Source of the DNA: Laburnicola sp. R22_1
Lineage: Eukaryota; Ascomycota; Dothideomycetes; Pleosporales; Didymosphaeriaceae
Assembly: GCA_014281115.1 (NCBI GenBank)
Contig: JACONQ010000001.1
Coordinates: forward strand, 2,976,001 to 3,040,000
Length of the DNA: 64,000 bases
Direction: 5' to 3'
Position numbers and translations under genes: made by a program. Positions 53,893 through 64,000 of the stretch are shown here, in pieces. Numbering within the stretch: the stretch's first letter is position 1; every line of letters begins with the position of its first letter. Under the pieces are notes generated by a model. It was not told the origin of the DNA. It saw only the letters and a program-made list of their open reading frames with translations, and did no database searches.

Positions 53893-56359
53893 ATGACAGA
53901 GTACCAAACAGTATATAGTGAGCGCGGACGTCTTTCGTATATACCCGACCATCTCCACGATCCCGACTGCACTCGCCGTGGTATCTTCCAAGGGCGCAAT
54001 CGCAGACCCCACCTCATTCACATCGCCCGCGTCGGTCCTGACCCGTGTCTCTTCAAACGACAACCCCCGACCAAGTCCTACATATTCGAAAAGCTGGCAG
54101 GCCCACGCGATAACGTCAAGCGGTTCCTGCGCTCCTTCATCGACTCGCATTTCGCGGCCCCCCTCCCAACGCCCGCCCCGGGTACGTCACCCCGATTATC
54201 GACGAGCAGTGCGAGTACCCCCAACACTTCGCCCCCGGACAGTAGGCGGTGGTCGATTGCAGCAGGCGAGATGAGGTCCAATCCGAGGCTTTCCGTTGCC
54301 AGTTCACTGAGTGCGGTGGGCGGTCCTCGGCCTGCTCTTGTTGAAAGCCACCGGTCATCGGCAAGGCCTTCTGTGAAAAGCTTGATGAGTAGCAGCATAA
54401 AGCCCATTTCGGAGGAACGGCCTCTGGCGTCCGGAAATGGCATCAGTGTTGGGATTTCGCTTACCGAGCCTATACTGTTCCTCCAGGGCTTCGAGCACAC
54501 TGAGACCTCGGAGCGCAGTACGGCAATGCTTCGCGGAACCCTCAACTTGCGAGTGACAAAGCCAGCAAAGCTCAAGGCCGTTACGCTCAAGTTTCGAGGC
54601 AAAGCGGTCACAAAGTGGCCAGAAGGTAAGCATGTTCTGCTGCATACATGAGATTGTGGAGCGTCTGCTAAGTTTTGTAGGTATTCCTCCCAAAAAGGCC
54701 GTGTTTGAGGAAGTCGACACCATCATGTGCCACACTTGGCCCTTTTTCAATGCTCAATTTCCCACAGCCGAAACTGGAACAGGTGCTGATCGGGTCGAAT
54801 TGTTCAAAAGCTCGACCACAAGCCTCCAAGCGCCCAAAGGTGGGAATACCATCTTTTCCAACAACTCGTCCACCAACCTGAGCACCAAAGACGCGAAACG
54901 CCTGTCGCTTCAAGTGAACCAATCACGGAGTTTTGGGAAGGGGGAATCACCATCAGGAGGTCCCACGGTAGCACAAAAAGGGTACCGAAGTTTCAACCCT
55001 GGCGAGTACATGTACAACTTCGAACTGCCACTCGACAGCCATCTTCCGGAGACTATCGACGTCGAGCTGGGTTCTGTCAAGTATGAGCTCGAAGCTATTA
55101 TCGAACGCGCTGGAGCTTTCCGAGCTAATCTTGTCGGCACTAAAGAGGTGACTTTGATCCGCACTCCAGCCGAAGGATCGCTAGAGCAGGTTGAGCCGAT
55201 CGCCATCAGCCGAAGTTGGGAAGATCAGTTACACTACGACATTGTGATCTCGGGCAAATCGTTTCCCCTTGGTGCCCAAGTACCCATTGCCTTCAAGTTG
55301 ACGCCACTAGCCAAAGTGCAGTGTCACAGGATCAAGGTCTTTGTTACCGAGAACATTGAATACTTCTGCTCAAACAAACGAGTGCACCGATTGGAGCCGG
55401 CCCGGAAAGTGCAACTGTTTGAGAAACGAGCCGATGGACCAGCAACTAGCGCATTTCCTGGAAGCTCAATGAGGATTATCTCTGGAGGTGGAGTTCCGTA
55501 CGACCAGAGAGCGGCTGCGTCCAGAGGCGAAGACGTGGCGGTTCAAGACCCGACAAATCTCCTAGGTGATCTGGCGGCCGGAGATATAGGCGTTGGACCG
55601 ACAGAAATGGAGTTCAATGTTCAGCTTCCAAGTTGTCACAGTATGAAGGACAAAGACAAGGCCAGCAAGCTCCATTTCGACACGACGTACCAGAACATAC
55701 AGGTACATCACTGGATCAAGATTGTCATCCGTCTGTCAAAGCCGGACCACCACGATCCGAACAAGAGGCGGCATTTCGAGATATCCATCGATTCACCTAT
55801 TCACATTCTTTCGTGTCAGGCAACCCAAGCAAACACGGCTCTTCCGGCGTATTCCTCACCTGAGCCCAACAATACAGCTACGAGAACGCCTGAATGCGGT
55901 TGCCCTGGCGCTCCTGTTCGCCGCACCTCACCGGCTTCAATGGTGCCCACCTTGGGCTCATTGGGACGCTCACGCGATGATTCAGATGCATCTTTACCGA
56001 GCCCAGCATTGGCACGGCCTCAGGCAGCTCATATTGGCGGCCCAAATGACCCACAAGTGCAGCGACCGATCCACCTTTTGCGAGCACCCTCATTCAACCC
56101 TCCACCGTTTGAAGAAGAACAGCCCCCGCCGCCACTGGAAACGCCCCCTCCACTTTACGAAACAATCGCTTCACCAACACACGGACTGGCAGATTATTTC
56201 TCCAGGTTATCAGCCTACGATGATGACAGCGAAGGCGAATCGGGTGGTAGCAGTAGTCACAACGGACGTAGTCGGGTGGAGATTCCTCTCACACCTGGTT
56301 CTCGCATCAACTCTAGGTCTATGGACGAGCGAAGAACATGGTTGCCGGTTGGGCGTTGA
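53893..56359 (+). CDS. alpha-arrestin, Rsp5-adaptor type
   Basis: Exons 53893-54625 and 54681-56359 (55-nt intron GTAAGC...TTGTAG) give 803 residues. The start is uncertain, since the first 180 residues are not conserved-looking. The arrestin N domain begins at about residue 190 (GISLTEPILFLQGFE, STAMLRGTLNLRVTK, LKAVTLKFRGKAVTKWPEG, VDTIMCHTWPFFNAQF). The C domain includes YDIVISGKSFPLGAQVPIAF, VFVTENIEYFCSNKR and WIKIVIRLSKPD. The Pro-rich tail has a PPLY motif (about 56148-56159) and LPAY earlier, both WW-domain ligands for Rsp5-family ubiquitin ligases. Alpha-arrestins direct ubiquitination and endocytosis of transporters or signalling receptors. Which cargo is not inferable. Confidence 0.88.
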
Positions 56360-56604
56360 TGCGCCGACCTCTCTCAATCTTTAACGACGATATGAACTGG
56401 AATGTAAAAAGACGGACACAAGCCACGTATGGTTGCTTCAACGCTCGGCATTACATAATTTTCGTTTTCGGAGTGTTAGGGTCTTGGGCGGGCACAACTC
56501 AGAAGTTTCTTTTGTTGCGCATCTGGGACGGTCCTGGGGGCGTTTGACGCGTATATCCTGGTGTTGTGACGGAACTTGGGTCCCGGTCGTTGGTTTTGGG
56601 GACT

Positions 56605-56651
56605 ACCTAAGAAACAGAGTAGCTAATAAGACCGTATCTGTGTCTTAGTGG
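56605..56651 (+). repeat. left copy of a ~46-bp direct repeat flanking the repeat island
   Basis: ACCTAAGAAAC, then GCTAATAAGACCG-ATCTGTGTCTTAGTGG. The right copy is at 63640-63685 (ACCTAAGAAAC ... GACCGAATCTGTGTCTTGG). The 56.6-63.6 kb island lies exactly between. Confidence 0.65.
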
Positions 56652-57141
56652 CAGATACACTAAGGCAACAAAGTTAAAAGCCGTTAGCAAAATCGTTAAT
56701 TTTATACTAATTATAGTAGTGTAGTAAATAATTATAATAAAAAAGTTAGAAAATATAAAAGTAGCTAAAGTTATAATATTACTAATATTAGCTAGTATCT
56801 ATTTACTATCTTTAATAATATTTCTAAAATTATTTTCTAGAGTAGCTTTTGTTATAATAAATTTAAATATAATATAATACAATTTATTAGAGTAAAAATA
56901 TTAAAAGGTATAATTTAATTTTAGTAAATTTATATAAACTATAAAAGGGCCTTTTTATAATTATCTTTTTACGCTCTTTTTAATTACTAAGTAGAGGGCT
57001 TTGCTTTTTTATTATATTATTTAAGATAAAAGCCTTTGTTGTGCTACCTCTAGGTAGTTAATTTAACGCTATATAAAAGGGCTAAAAATAAGTACTTTTA
57101 TACTAAAAAAATTATTATTATTAGAAACGTTTTTTTACTTA
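56652..57141. repeat. AT-rich repeat relics left of pogo copy 1
   Basis: 56650-56720 matches 51885-51960. 56971-57069 is copy b of the ~100-bp dispersed repeat (ACGCTCTTTTTAATTACTAA ... TAGGTAGTTAATTTAACG). No coding capacity. Confidence 0.65.
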
Positions 57142-59355
57142 ATATATTCTATTAGTAGCCCGAATAAATTAGTCCGCCGAATAGTTTTTCTTGGCAACTT
57201 CGAGATCCCTTATAACTTATTATAGAACACTACTAACGTTACTTTATAGTAACTTATAATAATCTACTATAACTTATAATATACTAAGTTACTATTTAAT
57301 CTACTTTTTATATTATATAACCTCTTTACGCGGCTACTATAGCCGCGTAAAGCTAAGGAGTCTTTCTTAGTAGTACAAACTTATAATAAGACTTTCTATA
57401 ATATATAATATATTATCTATTATACTATATATAGGTAATATATAGTATACTTATTATAATTTATAGTAAAGTATACTATATCTTAAGTAGTACTTTATCT
57501 AATTTTTAGTTACTAAGTATATACTATTATAAGATAAAGTTAATCTATTATTTTTAGTCTTATAGTAACCTATAATAAAATTACTCTAATTTACTATTAA
57601 CACTATCTAAAAATAAGCTACTAAGAGTAATATCTAACTTCTTTTCTATTTCTTTATTTATCTAATAGATTTTTATATTATGCCTATACTTTCTATACCT
57701 TCTATAGTAGCGTTATATTAAGGGACCTGCCTCTTCCTTACTACTACCTTACGCTCTTTTTAATAATTTTACCCTAATAGAAGGGCTTTCTACTCCTAAA
57801 TCTGCTCCCTAAGCAAAGCCTAGCGTCCTACCTTTCTAAATACGCTTTCTTTTATGCGTTTTTTACTTTATTAGAACCTTAATTTACTTCTTAAGTTTCT
57901 TAATATTGGTCTTTTAAAGTACACTATAGTAGAGTATAAGTTTAGTATCTTTTATAAGCTATAAGTAGCTTAATTTAGTATTAGGTAAAGACTAAATAAA
58001 AGAGTTGCGTATAAGCTTTAACTAGAATTTAAACTTAAGAGTATTACTTAGAGTTCTAGCTTACTATAGTATATCTAGTAAAGTACCCTAAGGTAGAGTG
58101 TAAATACGCATATTAAGGCAATCTACTATTACTAATATATCTAAAGGAACAAGTCTAGAGGCCTTAAAGGCTTTCTTATAGTTTTCTAGTATAAACATAT
58201 TAAAAAACGCATTATGAAAGGCTAGTAGAAAGCCTTTTTTATTAATATAAAAGACGCGTTAGCGTGCTAAGTCCTACACACACTAGGAGTACTTTAGTTT
58301 TAGTAGTATAAAATAGACTATATTAAGTAGCTAGAGAATATAAAATAAGTGCGCTAGTATATAGAGTATTAGAATCTTCTATTCTAGATAATAATCCTTA
58401 AAATCCTAAGAGTAGTAGCTCTTATAGCTATCTAGAATAAGTAACCTCTATGACCCTATTATGCGCGGCCTTATATACGCATTAAAGTGCTTTAACTACA
58501 TAACTCTAAGCTTATTATTAGTCTAGTTAGTCTTAGAGACTAAGAGCTTCTAATTATAGGGGATACTAGTCTCCTTATACTATACTAAAATATAGACTTG
58601 CCCTTTATAGATAATAAAGGGCAGAGTAATATACCTAGCAGCGCAAATACTCTAAATTACTATAACCTACTTATAATTGCCTAGCTAAATAAGCGTAAAT
58701 TAAGAATATTTTTCTAAACTAGTTATAACCTTTATTAAGCTAATAACTCCTATCTAGAAGCCTATCTTATTAAAGTTATAGATATCTTTATCCTACACTC
58801 TATACTTGGCTTTTGTGTCCTTTACTAGCTAAAATCACGTGTTTATAATCTCTAGGTCTTTCTATTATATCCTTTATTAGTCCTTTACTTAATTAAAAGC
58901 TATTTTAAGCTTAGGTACGCGCTTTACAAAGCGCTAAGCCTAGTATTATTCTATAGGGTCTTTGTGCCGCGCAGCTAGTAGTTTATAAGCTATATCTTCT
59001 ACTTTACCTAGCTAGGATGTAAATTCTCGCAAATCTAAGTTAAGAATATACTATATAAGCATCTGCTCTTTAGTTACAATAAGATTTGATATGCCTAATT
59101 ATATATCTACTTAGGCGGTAATTCTGTTAATTTAATTACTTAGTATAGACTTTGAGATATTATATACTATAGTAGCGTGTTGTAGGCTTAAAATTTGCTT
59201 ATTCTAATAGGTGTAAAGGGTAAGCTTAATTCTGCCTTCTTAATTAGATAATAACGCATTGTGTTATTAAGACATTATAATTTATAGTAAAGTGTTGTAG
59301 TCTTAGCAAAAACTATTCGGCGGACTAATCTGTCTAGACTACTAATAGAATATAT
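57142..59355. mobile_element. pogo-type transposon copy 1, heavily RIP-mutated
   Basis: 2214 bp between TA duplicates; ends ATATATTCTATTAGTAGCCC and its inverse. It is collinear over the full length with copy 2 at 61295-63507, in the same orientation, but nearly every C/G in many stretches has become T/A. It lies between inverted copies b and c of the ~100-bp repeat, so it probably inserted inside that smaller element. Confidence 0.9.
57836..59094 (-). pseudogene. transposase relic of pogo copy 1
   Basis: Aligns with the copy 2 transposase region but the start codon is lost (GATATG in place of GCCATA near 59085) and stops are frequent. No usable frame remains. Confidence 0.8.
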
Positions 59356-59382
59356 TAACTATATATAGACTTATATATAACA

Positions 59383-59481
59383 CGTTAATTTATCTACCTA
59401 GGAGTAGAATAATAAAGGCTTTTATCTTAAATAATATAATAAAAAAGTAGAGCCCCTTACTTAGTAATTAAAAAGAGCGTA
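59383..59481 (-). repeat. copy c (inverted) of the ~100-bp dispersed repeat
   Basis: Reverse complement of the 56971 and 61050 copies (AAGTAGAGCCCCTTACTTAG, AAAAAGAGCGT). With copy b it forms terminal inverted repeats around pogo copy 1 (about 300 bp without that insert). Confidence 0.75.
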
Positions 59482-60237
59482 AAAAAAGTAATTATAAAAA
59501 AAAAGCGCGTTTAAACTACTAAGCGAGCTTAGTAGTCTTAGCACAAAGCTTCTATATATAAAGTTTTTATAAAGAGGCTATAGTTCGAACTTTAAAGAAG
59601 AGATAAAACTTTAGCGTAGTAATACTACAAGCTATCCTTTCTCTACTATTCTAATTATTATAAATAATACAAGTTAATCTTTACTATATTAATAAATACG
59701 TACTATTTCTTATAAGTAAAATAAGGGTAATATATACTATATACACTATTACTTTATTATTATATTAAGGTTATTTTTAATAAATTCTCTACTATCTCTT
59801 TATACTTTACTATTTATTTAGATATTAATATTATTTCTAAACAAGTACTTACTATTACTAAAGGGTACACGCTATAGTTTTGCGCTACTACTACTAATAT
59901 AGCTACGCTAAAGTTATATTCTATTTATAAAATACTTATCTAGTGTAAGAGATAGATATACTTAACTATTTATAAGACTATCTTTATATACTAGTTAGGC
60001 TAGTAGCTAGTCTAGTTTATAAAGAATAGTAGTACTATATTTCTACTTTAGTAGACGTAATTCCTCTTTATTAGTACTAGAATTCTTTAGTAGGGAATAT
60101 AAAAAAGAATAATAAAGTCTTTATTAATAAGCTCTAATATAGTAAAAGTGTTATATAAATTTGTAAAATTCTCCTAGCTATTAATACTATTAAGTTAGTT
60201 TATTTAAGTAAGTACGCCGCATAGTAGCGTAAGCGTA

Positions 60238-60273
<36 letters not shown>

Positions 60274-61294
60274 GCTAAGTATGCTATACACGCTATAAGT
60301 AAATCTAATATAGGTTAGAAGCTTATAGAGTGTGGATAAGATGTAAGTAAGTTTAAAATTTAAACTATTATCGCATTATTAGATATTTAAGATTAGTTTT
60401 TAATTAAAATTAGATGCTATATATAGTATATATAATTTTCTATCTTAATTTACTTTAATCTTAAACTAAAAAAGGTTAAAAAAGATATTTAGTAAGCCGA
60501 CCTAAATATTTATACTTTTATTTTTTAATAGTATATAAAATATAAAAATAATTTGTAAAAAAATAGTATAAAATAAATAAGCTTTAAAAAAGCTAAAGTT
60601 ATAAAAACTACTTAACTAATAGTAACTTATAGTTAATATAGTTATAAGTTAGTAGTTATAGCCACAGCCTTAGGTAATAAAACTTAGATCCTGGTTATTA
60701 GTTTTCGCTTAGCTTTTCTTATCCCTCTAAAACTTACTTAAAATTAACTTTAATAGCTAATTTAATAGCTCTCTACTTAGATAATTTTACTAGTATAAAA
60801 TACTTACTATATATTTTAGTTACTAGTAAAAATAGCATTTCTACTATATATTATATATATATTATATAACCTATAGTAGAACTAATATTAACTTTACTAT
60901 ATAGTCTTTACTTTACTATAATTATACTACTAATACTAATTATAACTTTAGCTTTACTTATAATATTAATTTTTATTTTTAGTACTACTTTACTAAAGCT
61001 ACTTTTTACTTTTACTACTACTAAATAAACTACTATTATACTTATTTTTACGCTTTTTTTAATTACTAAGTAGGGGCTCTGCTTTTTTATTATGTTATTT
61101 GAGATAAAAGCCTTTGTCGTGCTATCCCTAGGTAGTTAATTTAACGCCACACATATACTTATTCTAACTACTTTATTATATAAATAAATACTATACTAAT
61201 ACTAATTAAGATCTAAACTAGATATAAGAATACTTATAAAAAGGCTAAAAACTAACTAGCCATTTAGTACTTTAAGCCTTTTAATAAATAGCTA
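59482..61294. repeat. AT-rich relic region between the two pogo copies
   Basis: Non-coding, extremely AT-rich. It includes an (ATA)n run (60241-60275), a block at 60640-60678 shared with 52485-52522, and copy d of the ~100-bp repeat at 61050-61148. The remaining sequence looks like one or more transposons worn beyond recognition. Confidence 0.6.
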
Positions 61295-63507
61295 ACATAT
61301 TCTATCAGTAGCCCGGACAGATCAGCCCGCCGGACAGTTTTTCTTGGCAACTTCGAGGTCCCTCATAACTCATTATAGAACACCACCAACGTTACTTCAT
61401 AGTGACTCATAATAACCTACTATAACTTACAATATACCAAGTTACTATTTAATCTACTTTTACGTCGTGCAGCCTCTTTGCGCGGCTGCTGCAGCCGCGC
61501 AAAGCTAAGGAGTCTTTCTTGGCAGTACGAACTTACAACAAGACTCCCTATAATATACGATATATTATCTACCATACTATACGTAGGCAATATATAGTAT
61601 ACTTATTATGATTCGCAGTGAAGCATACTATATCTTAAGTAGTACTTTATCTAATTTTCAGTCACTGAGTGCGTACTATTGCAAGATGAAGTTAACCCGT
61701 CATTTTTGGCCTTATAGTAACCTATAATAAAATCACTCTGATTTACTATCAACACTATCTGAAAATAAGCCGCTAAGGGTAACATCTGACTCCTCCTCTA
61801 TCTCTTTATCTATCTAACAGGTCCTTGCGTTGTGCCCAGGCTCTCCGCACCTCCCACAGCGGCGTTGTGTTGAGGGACCTGCCTCTCCCTCACCACTACC
61901 TCGCGCCCTTTTCGACAACTTCACCCCAATAGAAGGGCTTTCTACTCCCAAATCTGCTCCCTGAGCAAAGCCTAGCATCCCACCTTTCTAAATGCGCTTT
62001 CTTTTACGCGTTTTTCGCTTCGTTAGAACCTTAATTTGCTCCTTAAGTTCCTTAATGCGGGTCTCTTGAAGTACACCATAGTAGAGCATAAGTTCAGCAC
62101 CTTTTATGAGCTGTGAGTAGCTCGATTTAGCATCGGGTGGAGACCGAATAAAAGAGTCGCGTACGAGCTTTGACTGGGATCCAAACTCAAGGGTATTGCT
62201 TAGGGTCCTGGCTTGCCATGGTGTATCCAGTGGGGTACCCTGAGGTGGAGTGTGAATACGCACATTAAGGCGATCTACCACCACTAACGCATCTAAAGGA
62301 ACAAGCCCAGAGGCCTTAAAGGCTTTCTTATAGTTTTCTAGTGTAAACACATTAAAAAACGCGTCGCGAAAGGCCGGTAGGAAGCCCTCTTTGTCGATAT
62401 GAAAGACGCGTCGGCGCGCCAAGTCCCGCACGCGCTGGGAGTACTTCAGCTTTAGTGGCGCGAAACAGACCACATTAAGCGGCTAGAGGATATGAGATAA
62501 GTGCGCTGGCATACAGAGTGTTAGGATCTTCTGTTCCAGGCAATAATCCTTGAAATCCTGGGAGTGGTGGCTCTCATGGCCGTCCAGAATAAGTAACCTC
62601 CATGACCCCACTATGCGCGGCCTTGTATACGCGTCAAAGTGCTTCAACCACGCGACTCCAAGCTCGTTGTTGGTCCAGCCAGTCTTAGAGACTGAGAGCT
62701 TCCAATCGCGGGGGATACTGGTCTCCTCATACCACGCTAAGATATGGACTCGCCCTTTGTAGATAATAAAGGGCGGGGCAGCATACCCAGCAGCGCAAAT
62801 ACTCTGAATCACTGTGACCCACTCGCGGTTGCCTGGCTGAACAAGCGTAGGTCGAGAACGTCTTTCTGAACCAGTTACAACCTTCATTGAGCCAATAACT
62901 CCCATCTAGAAGCCTGTCTCATCGAAGTTATAGATGTCTTCATCCTGCACTCTATACTTGGCTTTTGTGTCCTCTACTAGCTAAAACCACGCGTTTATAA
63001 CCTCTAGATCTTCCTGTTGTATCCTCTATCAGTCCTTCGCTCGATTAAAAGCCATTTTAAGCTCAGGTACGCGCTTTACAAAGCGCTAAGCCCAGCATTG
63101 TCCTACAGGGTCTCTGTGCCGCGCAGCCAGCAGTTTGTTGGCTATATCTTCCACCTTACCTAGCTAGGGTGCAAATCCTCGCGAATCTAGGTCGAGGATA
63201 TACTATATGAGCGTCTGCTCTTCGGTCGCGGTGAGCTTTGCCATACCTAATTATGTATCTGCTTGGGCGGTGATTCTGTTGATTCGATTGCTTAGTGTAG
63301 ACTTTGGGATATTATATGCTGTAGCAGCGCGTCGCAGGCTTGAAATTTGCTTATTCTAATAGGCGTGAAGGGCAAGCTTAATTCTGCCTTCTTGATTAGA
63401 TGATAACGCGTTGTGTTGTTAAGACATTATAATTTATAGTGAAGTGTTGTGGTCTTGGCAAAAACTGTCCGGCGGACTGATCTGTCCGGGCTACTGATAG
63501 AATATGT
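61295..63507. mobile_element. pogo-type transposon copy 2, lightly RIP-mutated
   Basis: 2213 bp between TA duplicates (61293-61294 and 63508-63509). The inverted ends start ACATATTCTATCAGTAGCCC and continue GGACAGATCAG-CCGCCGGACAG, with one mismatch in about 47 bp. GC content is clearly higher than in copy 1 and long frames of transposase survive. Confidence 0.92.
61988..63244 (-). pseudogene. pogo/DDE-1 transposase, nearly intact with RIP-type stops
   Basis: From the ATG at 63244-63242: helix-turn-helix region (MAKLTATEEQTLI), then CENP-B-like sequence (LGKVEDIANKLLAARH), the DDE domain with YNFDETGF, WTNNELGVAWLKHF and the intact catalytic LLILDGHESHHSQDF, then LNVVCFAPLKLKYSQRV and a basic coiled end KRKTRKRKRI at 61988. 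The stops that interrupt it (for example at the HLSHIL-stop-PLNV junction near 62480 and after YNFDETGF) stand where Gln or Trp is expected, i.e. C-to-T or G-to-A changes. Catalytic Asp residues are kept, unlike in the 33849 element. Confidence 0.88.
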
Positions 63508-64000
63508 TATATAAATAGCTTAATATAGTTTATTAAGCTTAACTATAGAATATTAGTAAAGTAACTAGTATACCTATATATAACTATTGCTAACAGAGTA
63601 GAGCTTAGCCACAACAAGCGGCACTGTTAAATGTGGAATACCTAAGAAACATAAAGTGGCTAAGACCGAATCTGTGTCTTGGTGGGAGTTGCATTTAGCA
63701 TAGCGCAGGCTCGTGTACATAGCGCATTACATGTCGATACTTGGCTCGTCTTGAGGTGTGTGCTCTTGTGACATTCGCTGCCGCTTTGAGCGACGGCGAT
63801 CCGCACCCCACACAAACGGCGGCATCCATGGCTCGTCGTTGATTTGCTGACGGCAGGGCGTGGGATCTGCTGGCTGCAGTTGACTTGCAGTTCGGGTAGA
63901 ACTACCGTTTGTGGGTAGAAGACTGTCATGTGATGCAGAAGAGACGTCGTTGTGTGTACAGTCACTACAGTGAGCGGTCAGTAGTGTCTTGTGTGCATTC
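63508..64000. other. right flank of the repeat island, no gene seen
   Basis: AT-rich to about 63640, then the right copy of the 46-bp direct repeat (63640-63685), then normal-composition DNA to the window end. A minus-strand open frame (63660-63965) has no recognisable domain. Confidence 0.45.

Noticed and set aside
55722..56384. 220-codon alternative frame at the end of the arrestin gene
   Set aside because: Same-strand shadow of the Pro-rich arrestin tail; no family features.
60241..60275. (ATA)n run as a possible origin or CRISPR-like array
   Set aside because: A simple microsatellite in RIP-worn DNA with no spacers or flanking structure.
56605..63685. Island as an LTR retrotransposon with 46-bp LTRs
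   Set aside because: The repeats are too short, and no reverse transcriptase, integrase or gag sequence can be read between them; the interior is pogo elements and relics.

Overview
The window is nuclear DNA of a filamentous ascomycete (Pezizomycotina; a Dothideomycete is my guess, not proven). The evidence is short introns of about 46-80 nt with fungal donors and CTAAC/CTGAC-like branch sites, fungus-specific families (SAT4/PTH11-like rhodopsin-domain receptor, GH17 BtgC, alpha-arrestin with a PPxY motif, MKT1, DPB11/Rad4), and AT-rich transposon relics whose stop codons are almost all C-to-T or G-to-A changes, the mark of repeat-induced point mutation (RIP). Function calls rest on recognising protein families by eye; no database search was possible.

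Layout. 1-2193: 3' part of EMC1. 2640-3036: a MITE. 3511-5112: a SAT4/PTH11-like membrane receptor. 5318-5407: a tiny perfect palindromic element. 6575-8380: an F-box protein with an RGG-repeat N-terminus. 9437-10392 (minus): a small protein with an XPA-like C-terminus. 10940-11916: two very small single-span membrane ORFs. 13127-17508: a RIP-mutated hAT transposon with an 8-bp target duplication, inserted in an older ORF. 17.5-20.3 kb: decayed tandem-repeat and coiled-coil ORFs. 21121-23197: GH17 beta-1,3-glucanase BtgC. 24821-29476: a 1551-residue disordered protein. 31289-31771: SnoaL/NTF2-like protein. 32066-32473 (minus): a repeat-plus-Cys-rich protein. 33849-35982: a dead Fot/pogo element, then an HNH-like/APH kinase-like fusion gene at 36064-37965.

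38.3-43.3 kb is a gene graveyard around one intact enzyme: a headless alpha/beta hydrolase, a broken S15/CocE-type hydrolase, an intact VOC-fold extradiol-type dioxygenase (41510-42605, minus) and a divergent truncated FAH-family fragment. The last two suggest a lost aromatic ring-cleavage module. 43745-50995 is a compact housekeeping block: MKT1 (minus), a 2OG-Fe(II) oxygenase (plus) and DPB11/Rad4 (minus). 53893-56359 is an alpha-arrestin. 51351-52740 and 56605-63685 are repeat islands; the second holds two copies of one 2.2-kb pogo element in the same orientation, one heavily and one lightly RIP-mutated.

The intact genes are mostly independent core functions (ER membrane insertion, wall glucan remodelling, arrestin-guided ubiquitination, mRNA regulation, replication checkpoint), separated by transposon islands. 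No rRNA, tRNA, CRISPR array or complete secondary-metabolite cluster was seen.
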